The translations under genes were made by a program, and so were the position numbers. This document shows positions 53,325 to 64,000 of a DNA stretch of 64,000 bases, one piece after another. Each line of letters starts with the position of its first letter. The stretch's first letter is position 1. The stretch lies in assembly GCA_964017155.1 (NCBI GenBank), contig OZ024867.1, positions 18,321,589-18,385,588 of the forward strand, written 5' to 3'. Source of the stretch: Oasisia sp. SBJ-2009. Lineage: Eukaryota; Annelida; Polychaeta; Sabellida; Siboglinidae. The notes beneath the pieces were generated by a model. It was not told where the DNA came from. It did no database searches and saw only the letters and a program-made list of their open reading frames with translations.

Positions 53325-54412
53325 TGCAGGTATGCAGGTGTTGGTGAACCCCAGGTATTGCAACAATTCAGGGAGTTTGACGCCCCTGCCATGCAGAATT
53401 GTAAACCACTGCCTTGTGGTACAGGTTCTTGGCAGAAACGAAGGCTAACGGAGCAAGCCCTATACCGAAAACCATGTCACTGTGGCAGCATCAAGGGCGG
53501 TTGATGTATGGAACTCCCAACATGTCTCGACCAGCCACTGCAGGGACTAATTGTTTGCGCCTGTCTTGACATGTTCTTTCCGGTGTGAGACCTCAATTTG
53601 TTCCCCGAAAGAGTGTCGCTAGTAACTTGCAAAAGCCAGCGGCACTTCTACACTGTTTGCTAGCTGCTTCCATGAAATGTACAAATGCACGAAAATCCAT
53701 ACCGGATCTGCAGTCGCTCAAGTTACCAAGGACCGCGCTGCTCGACCTCATCTTCCATCGACAGTGAACATCAGCTAAGAATAAGAAGACAAAGACAAAG
53801 AAGACAGCTACTGACAATTGGACAATGGGACGTCAGGACTCTCCTCGACCGTGGAGCTAACCGACCAGAAAGACGTACGGCACTAGTAGCAATAGAACTT
53901 GCCAAATACAACATCGACATCGCCGCCCTATGTGAAAAAAGGTTCTCAGAGTATGGTAGTGTCGATGACTTGGAATACTCTTTCTTCTGGAGTGGCAAAC
54001 CCGAAGGAGAAAGAAGGGAATCAGGAGTGGGCTTTGCTATCAAGAAGGATATCGTTACAAAGCTGACAGAAATGCCACGGCCAGTAAGAGACATAATCAT
54101 GACGATGAGACTACCTCTGAGTAAGGACAACTTTGCTACAATTATCAGCGTGTACGCTCCAACAATGCCAAACCAGATGAATACAAGGATGCCTTCTATA
54201 ACCAGCTGGCAAGTGTGCTCAGTGGCATCCCTCATACAGATAAGCTACTACTGATAGGATACTTCAATGCGAGGATAGGAAGAGAACATGACAAGTGGCC
54301 CTTGGTCATGGGCAAACATGGGATTGGGAAATGCAACTCCAATGGCGAGCTTCTATTGGCTCTGTGCTTTGAGTTCGAACTGATAGTGATGAACACCATA
54401 CGCTATATACGT
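53325..54412 (+). mobile_element. LINE 5' fragment with endonuclease, copy 3
   Basis: Same structure as copy 2: endonuclease frame 53685-54254, shift, then 54215-54410 with GYFNARIG. Same 5' and 3' junctions with the 29-bp array. Differs by scattered substitutions only. Confidence 0.88.
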
Positions 54413-56517
54413 TTATTCCTTGTTACATCTGCTCTATGCGTTTATTCCTCGCTACATCTGCTCTATGCGTTTATTAATTGTTACATCTGCTCAATGCTCT
54501 CGGTCCTTGCTACATATGCTCTGTGCGCTTTATTCCTTGTTAAATCTGCTCTATGCGTGTGTTCCTTGATACATCTGCCCTATGCGTTTATTCCTTATTA
54601 CATCTGCTCTATGCGTTTATTCATTGTTACATCTGCTCTATGAGTTTAATCCTTGTAACATCTGGTTTATGCGATTTATTCCATGTTACATATGCTTAAT
54701 GCTCTTATTCCTTGTTACATCTGCTCAATGCCCTCGTTCCTTGTTACTTATGCTCTCTGCGCTTTAGTCCTTGTTAAATCTGCTCTATGTGTGTTCCTTG
54801 CTACATCTGCCCTATGCGTTTATTCCTTGTTACATCTGTTCTATGCCTTTATTCCTTGTTACACCTACTTAATCCTCTCATTCCTTTTTACATATGTTCT
54901 ATGCGTTTACTCCTTGTTACATCTTCTCAGTGCTCTTATTCCTTGTACCAGCTGCTAAATCCTCTTATTCCTTGTTACATCTGTTCTATGCGCTTTTTTA
55001 CTTGCTACATCTGCTCTATTCGTTTATTCCTTGTTACATCTGCGTTATGCGTTTATTCCTTTTTACGTCTGGTCTGTGCGATTTATATGTTGTTACATCT
55101 TTTCTATGCGTTTATTCTTTGTTAAATTTGCTGTATGCGTTTGTTCCGTGTTGCATCTGCTCTATGTGTTTATTCTTTGTTACGTTTGCTAGGTACGTTT
55201 ATTCCTTGTTATATTTGCGTTATGCCTTTACTCCTTCTCCCATCTGCTTTAAGCGATTTATTCTTTGTTACATCTTCTGTACGCGTTTATTCCTTGTTAC
55301 ATCTGTCTATACGCTTTATTCTTTGAAACATCTACTCTACGCGTTTATTCCTTGATACATGTGCTCTATGCGTTTATTCCTTGTTACATTTGTTATATGC
55401 GTGTATTCCTTGTTTTATCTACTCTATGGGTTTACTCCTTGTTACATTTCCTCAATGCTCTTATTCCATATTTCTCATACTGTATGCGTTTATTCGTTGT
55501 TACATCTGCTCTATGCGTTTATTTCTTGTTACATCTGCTATATGCGTTTGTTCCTTTTTACATCTACTCTATGCGTCCTTTTCTTGTTACATCTGCTGTA
55601 TGCGTTTATTCTTTACATCTGCTCTTACATATGCCTTTACTCCTTCTAACATCTGCCTTATGCGATTTCTTCAATGCTCTTATTCCTTGTTACAACTGGT
55701 GTAGGCGTTTATTACTTGTTACATCTGCTCTATGCGTTTGTTCCTTGGTACATCTGCCCTAAGCGTTTATTTCTTGTTACATTTATTTTTATTTCTTGTT
55801 GTTTCTATGTGCTTTATTCCTTACTACGTCTGTTCTATGTGTTTTTTTCCTAGTTACAACTGCTCGATGCGTTTATTCTTTGTTGCATCTGCTCAATCCT
55901 CTTATTCCTTGGTACATCTGTTTTATGTGTTTATTCCTAGTAACATCTGCTCAGTGCTCTTATTCCTAGTAATATCTGCTATATCATCATATTCCTTGTT
56001 ACATCTGCCCTATGCGATTATTCCTTGGTATATCTACTCAATGCGTCTATTCCTTGTTACATCTGCTCTATGTCTTTATTCCTTGGTACATCTGCTCTGT
56101 GTCTTTATTCCTTGGTACATCTGCCCTAAGCGTTTATTGCTTGTTACATCTGCTCTATGCTTTTATTCCTTGTTACATCTGCTCTATGCGTTTTTTATTC
56201 CTTGTTACATCTGTTAGATGAGTTCATTCCTTGTTACATCTGCTACACGCGTTTATTGATTGCTACATCTGCTCTATGCGTTTATTCCTTGTTACATCTG
56301 CTCAATCCTCTTATTCCTTTTTACATCTGTTCTATGCGTTTATTCCTTGTTACATCTTCTCAGTGCTCTTATTCCTTGTACCAGCTGCTAAATCCTCTTA
56401 TTCCTTGTTACATCTGCTCTATGCGCTTTATTACTTGCTGCATCTGCTCTATTCGTTTATTCTTTGATACGTCTGCTCTATGCGTTTTTTCCTTGTTACA
56501 ATAGTTTTATGCGTGTA
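54413..56517 (+). repeat. 29-bp minisatellite array
   Basis: About 73 units, colinear with 49147-51252 and 61588-63694. Confidence 0.95.
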
Positions 56518-57650
56518 TTCCTTCTTCTTCTTCCGAATACCGCCTAGCTTCAACATGCAGAAGATACAGGCGGGCGAACAGGAAAAATCTGAAATATATC
56601 CTTTTTTTCGTTTTGGGTGCATTGCAGTGTATCAGAACCATAATTTGTGCATGTAACAGTAATGCGTGCAAAAGAACTAGATATATCTAAAAGGTGGAAT
56701 AATGATAAGTCAGGATATTGCTCTTAAAGGAATCAAGGCTATCTTTATTTACAATATGCTGAGGGAGAGAGTTGCAAAGTCGAATGGTATTTGGGAAAAA
56801 AGAATACAAGTGGTAGTTACTCTGGAGTGAGGGATACGGTAAGACAAGGAATGTTGCTTTCTAATGACTGTGTTTAAAGGAATAAGATATTTATTTGCAG
56901 GTATACCCACTAGGGCATTTGATATTTTGTTTAACATGTATAGTTTTGCATCTTTTCTACGGTCTGCTAGGGATCTCCAGCCTAATGACTGCAGCATATT
57001 AGTAACACTTGATGTATTATGGTGGCGATGTAAAACATATCGAGCTGCCCGGCGTTGTATCATTTCAAGTTTATTTATATGTCTAGCGGTATAAGGGTCC
57101 CGACAGTACAGCTATTTTCCAGGATAGGTCTAACAAAGGTGAAGTAAGCAAGATATTTTATTTGGATTGACGAGACTTTGAGATTTCTGCGGAGGAAGCC
57201 TAATGATCTATTTGCTTTTGAAGAGATGCTATTTATGTGCGCATTCCACCGAAGGTCAGAAGTTATGGTTATGCCAAGATATTAAGCCTGTGATACAGTT
57301 TCAAGTAGTTGTCCGTTGAGAATGTACTGGGTCTTAGTGATAGTTTAATTTCTCGTTACAGGGATGACATGGCACTTTTCAAGATTGAAGCTCATTTTCC
57401 ATTTGTTGTCCATTTATCGAGTGTGTTAAGGTCTCCATGGAGTGCAGCTGCGTTTACCTTAGGCTTAAGAGCTATATACATTATGCTGTCATCAGCAAAG
57501 AGTCTAACTGTAGAAGTAATATTGTCTGGGATGTCGTTAATGTAAAAAAGGAATAGGCAGGGACCAAGTACAGAACCTTCAGGGACTCCTGGTGTTACAT
57601 GGACTTCAGAGGAGGCTTCGCCTTCTATTAATACCTAATACCTTTTATAT
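56518..57650 (-). mobile_element. LINE RT fragment, copy 2
   Basis: Same limits as copy 1. The C-terminal frame is open for 104 codons (56749-57063), ending FSQIPFDFATLSLSIL. It differs from copy 3 at very few positions. Confidence 0.85.
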
Positions 57651-58396
57651 CTCGTCTATGCGATTTATTCCTTGATACATCTGTTATATGCGTTTATTTA
57701 TTGTTACATATGCTCTATGCGCTTTATTACTTGCTACATCTGCTCAGTGCTCTTATTCCTTGTAACATCTGCCAAATCGTCTTATTCCTTGTTACATCTC
57801 CTTTAAGCGTTTATTCCTTGTTTCATCTGCTCTATGCGTTTATTCCTTGTTACATTTACTCAATTCTCTTATTTCTTGTGACATTTGCTCAATCCTTCTA
57901 TTCCTTGTTACATATGCTCTATGCGTGTATTCCTTGTTTTAATTGCTCTATGCACATTATCCCTTGTTACATCTACTCTATGCGTTTAGTCCTTGTTACA
58001 CCTGCTCTATGCCTTTTTTCCATGTTACATCTGCTCTATGCTTTTATTCCTTGTTACATCTGCTCTATGCGTTTTTTATTCCTTGTTACATCTGTTAGAT
58101 GAGTTCATTCCTTGTTACATCTGCTACACGCGTTTATTGATTGCTACATCTGCTCTATGCGTTTATTCCTTGTTACATCTGCTCAATCCTCTTATTCCTT
58201 TTTACATCTGTTCTATGCGTTTATTCCTTGTTACATCTTCTCAGTGCTCTTATTCCTTGTACCAGCTGCTAAATCCTCTTATTCCTTGTTACATCTGCTC
58301 TATGCGCTTTATTACTTGCTGCATCTGCTCTATTCGTTTATTCTTTGATACGTCTGCTCTATGCGTTTTTTCCTTGTTACAATAGTTTTATGCGTG
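57651..58396 (+). repeat. Short hybrid 29-bp array
   Basis: The first ~370 bp match the start of arrays that follow an RT fragment (59533-59900); from about 58025 the sequence matches the end of arrays that precede one (56150-56517). The switch is at TTTTTTCCATGTTACATCTG, so this array is a recombinant. Confidence 0.85.
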
Positions 58397-59532
58397 TATT
58401 CCTTCTTCTTCTTCCGAATACCGCCTAGCTTCAACATGCAGAAGATACAGGCGGGCGAACAGGAAAAATCTGAAATATATCCTTTTTTTCGTTTTGGGTG
58501 CATTGCAGTGTATCAGAACCATAATTTGTGCATGTAACAGTAATGCGTGCAAAAGAACTAGATATATCTAAAAGGTGGAATAATGATAAGTCAGGATATT
58601 GCTCTTAAAGGAATCAAGGCTATCTTTATTTACAATATGCTGAGGGAGAGAGTTGCAAAGTCGAATGGTATTTGGGAAAAAAGAATACAAGTGGTAGTTA
58701 CTCTGGAGTGAGGGATACGGTAAGACAAGGAATGTTGCTTTCTAATGACTGTGTTTAAAGGAATAAGATATTTATTTGCAGGTATACCCACTAGGGCATT
58801 TGACATTTTGTTTAACATGTATAGTTTTGCATCTTTTCTACGGTCTGCTAGGGATCTCCAGCCTAATGACTGCAGCATATTAGTAACACTTGATGTATTA
58901 TGGTGGCGATGTAAAACATATCGAGCTGCCCGGCGTTGTATCATTTCAAGTTTATTTATATGTCTAGCGGTATAAGGGTCCCGACAGTACAGCTATTTTC
59001 CAGGATAGGTCTAACAAAGGTGAAGTAAGCAAGATATTTTATTTGGATTGACGAGACTTTGAGATTTCTGCGGAGGAAGCCTAATGATCTATTTGCTTTT
59101 GAAGAGATGCTATTTATGTGCGCATTCCACCGAAGGTCAGAAGTTATGGTTATGCCAAGATATTAAGCCTGTGATACAGTTTCAAGTAGTTGTCCGTTGA
59201 GAATGTACTGGGTCTTAGTGATAGTTTAATTTCTCGTTACAGGGATGACATGGCACTTTTCAAGATTGAAGCTCATTTTCCATTTGTTGTCCATTTATCG
59301 AGTGTGTTAAGGTCTCCATGGAGTGCAGCTGCGTTTACCTTAGGCTTAAGAGCTATATACATTATGCTGTCATCAGCAAAGAGTCTAACTGTAGAAGTAA
59401 TATTGTCTGGGATGTCGTTAATGTAAAAAAGGAATAGGCAGGGACCAAGTACAGAACCTTCAGGGACTCCTGGTGTTACATGGACTTCAGAGGAGGCTTC
59501 GCCTTCTATTAATACCTAATACCTTTTATATC
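58397..59532 (-). mobile_element. LINE RT fragment, copy 3
   Basis: Lies 1881 bp to the right of copy 2 and is almost identical to it. Open C-terminal frame 58630-58944. Confidence 0.85.
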
Positions 59533-60498
59533 TCGTCTATGCGATTTATTCCTTGATACATCTGTTATATGCGTTTATTTATTGTTACATATGCTCTATG
59601 CGCTTTATTACTTGCTACATCTGCTCAGTGCTCTTATTCCTTGTAACATCTGCCAAATCGTCTTATTCCTTGTTACATCTCCTTTAAGCGTTTATTCCTT
59701 GTTTCATCTGCTCTATGCGTTTATTCCTTGTTACATTTACTCAATTCTCTTATTTCTTGTGACATTTGCTCAATCCTTCTATTCCTTGTTACATATGCTC
59801 TATGCGTGTATTCCTTGTTTTAATTGCTCTATGCACATTATCCCTTGTTACATCTACTCTATGCGTTTAGTCCTTGTTACACCTGCTCTATGCCTTTTTT
59901 CCATGTTGCGTCTGCTCTATGCGTATATTCCTTGTTACATCAATTCTATGCGTTTATTCCTTCTTACATCTGCTCTATGCGCTTTATTCCTTGTTACATC
60001 TACTCTATGCGTTTACTCCTTGTTACATCTGCTCTATGCGTGTACTCCTTGTTATATCTGCTCTGTGCGTTTATTCCTTGTTACATCTGCTGTGTGCGTC
60101 TATTCCTTGTTACATCTACTCTATGCGTTTATTCCTTGTTTTAACTGCTCTATGCACTTTATTCCTTGTTACCTCTACTCTATGCGTTTATTCCTTCTTA
60201 CATCTGCTCTATGCGCTTTATTCCTTGTTACATCTACTCGATGCGTTTACTCCTTGTTACATCTGCTCTATGCGTGTATTCCTTGTTACATCAACTCTAT
60301 GCGTTTATTCCTTGTTACATATGCTCTATTCGTTTATTCCTTGTTACATCTGCTCTATGCGTTTATTCCTTGTTACAAGTGCTCTATGCGTATATTCCTT
60401 GTTACATCTGCTCTATGCGTTTATTCCTTGTTACATCTGCTCTATGCGTTTATTTCTTGTTACATCTGCTATATGCGTTTATTCCTTATTACATCTGT
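59533..60498 (+). repeat. 29-bp minisatellite array
   Basis: About 33 units, leading into endonuclease copy 4. A plus-strand frame of 313 codons here is a by-product of the stop-free unit. Confidence 0.95.
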
Positions 60499-61587
60499 TC
60501 TGCAGGTATGCAGGTGTTGGTGAACCCCAGGTATTGCAACAACTCAGGGAGTTTGACGCCCCTGCCATGCAGAATTGTAAACCACTGCCTTGTGGTACAG
60601 GTTCTTGGCAGAAACGAAGGCTAACGGAGCAAGCCCTATGCCGAAAACCATGTCACTGTGGCAGCATCAAGGGCGGTTGATGTATGGAACTCCCAACATG
60701 TCTCGACCAGCCACTGCAGGGACTAATTGTTTTCGCCTGTCTTGACATGTTCTTTCCGGTGTGAGACCTCTATTTGTTCCCCGAAAGAGTGTCGCTAGTA
60801 ACTTGCAAAAGCCAGCGGCACTTCTACACTGTTTGCTAGCTGCTTCCATGAAATGTACAAATGCACGAAAATCCATACCGGATCTGCAGTCGCTCAAGTT
60901 ACCAAGGACCGCGCTGCTCGACCTCATCTTCCATCGACAGTGAAAATCAGCTAAGAATAAGAAGACAAAGACAAAGAAGACAGCTACTGACAATTGGACA
61001 ATGGGACGTCAGGACTCTCCTCGACCGTGGAGCTAACCGACCAGAAAGACGTACGGCACTAGTAGCAATAGAACTTGCCAAATACAACATCGACATCGCC
61101 GCCCTATGTGAAAAAAGGTTCTCAGAGTATGGTAGTGTCGATGACTTGGAATACTCTTTCTTCTGGAGTGGCAAACCCGAAGGAGAAAGAAGGGAATCAG
61201 GAGTGGGCTTTGCTATCAAGAAGGATATCGTTACAAAGCTGACAGAAATGCCACGGCCAGTAAGAGACATAATCATGACGATGAGACTACCTCTGAGCAA
61301 GGACAACTTTGCTACAATTATCAGCGTGTACGCTCCAACAATGCCAAACCAGATGAATACAAGGATGCCTTCTATAACCAGCTGGCAAGTGTGCTCAGTG
61401 GCATCCCTCATACAGATAAGCTACTACTGATAGGATACTTCAATGCGAGGATAGGAAGAGAACATGACAAGTGGCCCTTGGTCATGGGCAAACATGGGAT
61501 TGGGAAATGCAACTCCAATGGCGAGCTTCTATTGGCTCTGTGCTTTGAGTTCGAACTGATAGTGATGAACACCATACGCTATATACG
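60499..61587 (+). mobile_element. LINE 5' fragment with endonuclease, copy 4
   Basis: Same structure as copies 2 and 3: frame 60861-61430 then 61391-61585, with GYFNARIG. The same frameshift and same junctions are present. Confidence 0.88.
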
Positions 61588-63694
61588 TTTATTCCTTGTT
61601 ACATCTGCTCTATGCGTTTATTCCTCGCTACATCTGCTCTATGCGTTTATTAATTGTTACATCTGCTCAATGCTCTCGGTCCTTGCTACATATGCTCTGT
61701 GCGCTTTATTCCTTGTTAAATCTGCTCTATGCGTGTGTTCCTTGATACATCTGCCCTATGCGTTTATTCCTTATTACATCTGCTCTATGCGTTTATTCAT
61801 TGTTACATCTGCTCTATGAGTTTAATCCTTGTAACATCTGGTTTATGCGATTTATTCCATGTTACATATGCTTAATGCTCTTATTCCTTGTTACATCTGC
61901 TCAATGCCCTCGTTCCTTGTTACTTATGCTCTCTGCGCTTTAGTCCTTGTTAAATCTGCTCTATGTGTGTTCCTTGCTACATCTGCCCTATGCGTTTATT
62001 CCTTGTTACATCTGTTCTATGCCTTTATTCCTTGTTACACCTACTTAATCCTCTCATTCCTTTTTACATATGTTCTATGCGTTTACTCCTTGTTACATCT
62101 TCTCAGTGCTCTTATTCCTTGTACCAGCTGCTAAATCCTCTTATTCCTTGTTACATCTGTTCTATGCGCTTTTTTACTTGCTACATCTGCTCTATTCGTT
62201 TATTCCTTGTTACATCTGCGTTATGCGTTTATTCCTTTTTACGTCTGGTCTGTGCGATTTATTTGTTGTTACATCTTTTCTATGCGTTTATTCCTTGTTA
62301 AATTTGCTGTATGCGTTTGTTCCGTGTTGCATCTGCTCTATGTGTTTATTCTTTGTTACGTCTGCTAGGTACGTTTATTCCTTGTTATATCTGCGTTATG
62401 CCCTTACTCCTTCTCACATCTGCTTTAAGCGATTTATTCTTTGTTACATCTTCTGTACGCGTTTATTCCTTGTTACATCTGTCTATACGCTTTATTCTTT
62501 GAAACATCTACTCTACGCGTTTATTCCTTGATACATGTGCTCTATGCGTTTATTCCTTGTTACATTTGTTATATGCGTGTATTCCTTGTTTTATCTACTC
62601 TATGGGTTTACTCCTTGTTACATTTCCTCAATGCTCTTATTCCATATTTCTCATACTGTATGCGTTTATTCGTTGTTACATCTGCTCTATGCGTTTATTT
62701 CTTGTTACATCTGCTATATGCGTTTGTTCCTTTTTACATCTACTCTATGCGTCCTTTTCTTGTTACATCTGCTGTATGCGTTTATTCTTTACATCTGCTC
62801 TTACATATGCCTTTACTCCTTCTAACATCTGCCTTATGCGATTTCTTCAATGCTCTTATTCCTTGTTACAACTGGTGTAGGCGTTTATTACTTGTTACAT
62901 CTGCTCTATGCGTTTGTTCCTTGGTACATCTGCCCTAAGCGTTTATTTCTTGTTACATTTATTTTTATTTCTTGTTGTTTCTATGTGCTTTATTCCTTAC
63001 TACGTCTGTTCTATGTGTTTTTTTCCTAGTTACAACTGCTCGATGCGTTTATTCTTTGTTGCATCTGCTCAATCCTCTTATTCCTTGGTACATCTGTTTT
63101 ATGTGTTTATTCCTAGTAACATCTGCTCAGTGCTCTTATTCCTAGTAATATCTGCTATATCATCATATTCCTTGTTACATCTGCCCTATGCGATTATTCC
63201 TTGGTATATCTACTCAATGCGTCTATTCCTTGTTACATCTGCTCTATGTCTTTATTCCTTGGTACATCTGCTCTGTGTCTTTATTCCTTGGTACATCTGC
63301 CCTGAGCGTTTATTGCTTGTTACATCTGCTCTATGCTTTTATTCCTTGTTACATCTGCTCTATGCGTTTTTTATTCCTTGTTACATCTGTTAGATGAGTT
63401 CATTCCTTGTTACATCTGCTACACGCGTTTATTGATTGCTACATCTGCTCTATGCGTTTATTCCTTGTTACATCTGCTCAATCCTCTTATTCCTTTTTAC
63501 ATCTGTTCTATGCGTTTATTCCTTGTTACATCTTCTCAGTGCTCTTATTCCTTGTACCAGCTGCTAAATCCTCTTATTCCTTGTTACATCTGCTCTATGC
63601 GCTTTATTACTTGCTGCATCTGCTCTATTCGTTTATTCTTTGATACGTCTGCTCTATGCGTTTTTTCCTTGTTACAATAGTTTTATGCGTGTAT
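61588..63694 (+). repeat. 29-bp minisatellite array
   Basis: About 73 units, colinear with the arrays after endonuclease copies 1-3. Confidence 0.95.
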
Positions 63695-64000
63695 TCCTTC
63701 TTCTTCTTCCGAATACCGCCTAGCTTCAACATGCAGAAGATACAGGCGGGCGAACAGGAAAAATCTGAAATATATCCTTTTTTTCGTTTTGGGTGCATTG
63801 CAGTGTATCAGAACCATAATTTGTGCATGTAACAGTAATGCGTGCAAAAGAACTAGATATATCTAAAAGGTGGAATAATGATAAGTCAGGATATTGCTCT
63901 TAAAGGAATCAAGGCTATCTTTATTTACAATATGCTGAGGGAGAGAGTTGCAAAGTCGAATGGTATTTGGGAAAAAAGAATACAAGTGGTAGTTACTCTG
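63695..64000 (-). mobile_element. LINE RT fragment, copy 4 (cut by window edge)
   Basis: The first ~305 bp of the RT module as in copies 1-3 (CTTCTTCTTCCGAATACCGC onward). The rest lies beyond the window, so the higher-order repeat continues to the right. Confidence 0.85.

Overview
The window is animal (metazoan) nuclear DNA, dominated by repeats. Evidence: phase-0 introns with GT..AG borders, several families of non-LTR retrotransposon (LINE), a Ty3/gypsy element with 5-bp target duplication, a PIF/Harbinger DNA transposon, a tRNA-like SINE head, long microsatellites and a 29-bp minisatellite that fills most of the right half. The host genes seen (phosphobase methyltransferase with the intact second methyltransferase domain; a DUF229-type exon) and the LINE mix fit an invertebrate such as a lancelet, mollusc or cnidarian; I cannot name the species.

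Layout. 1-1900: degenerate LINE pieces and a perfect 25-bp hairpin. 1907-9908 (+): seven exons encoding the C-terminal methyltransferase domain of phosphoethanolamine N-methyltransferase; intron 3 carries a 2.9-kb triplet-phased microsatellite and two LINE pieces, intron 4 an AT-cored fold-back. 9909-12180: 3' flank, a LINE piece, AT microsatellites. 12190-19630 (-): one LINE (zinc knuckles, endonuclease, reverse transcriptase) split by a ~4.3-kb non-coding insert made of nested tandem repeats. 19640-21000 (+): another LINE, followed by a ~225-bp-arm inverted repeat that abuts a 2.3-kb GC-rich triplet array. 24110-24333 (-): one exon of a DUF229-family gene.

From ~25.04 kb to the right edge the backbone is a 29-bp minisatellite. 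It is interrupted by a gypsy element (25644-32262, itself holding a nested deleted LTR element), by a decayed Harbinger element (~32845-40185, with a nested inverted-repeat element), and then by repeated copies of two dead LINE fragments: a (+) endonuclease fragment and a (-) reverse-transcriptase fragment. These fragments plus the intervening 29-bp arrays form a ~5.27-kb higher-order repeat, copied near-identically and rearranged by unequal exchange (a 1881-bp duplication and a ~1.1-kb deletion are visible).

Only the methyltransferase and the DUF229 exon look like functional host coding sequence. The very long open frames over the microsatellites and the 29-bp arrays are best explained by repeat units that happen to lack stops, not by genes. 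All boundaries of decayed elements are approximate; family names for LINEs are given only as far as motifs allow.
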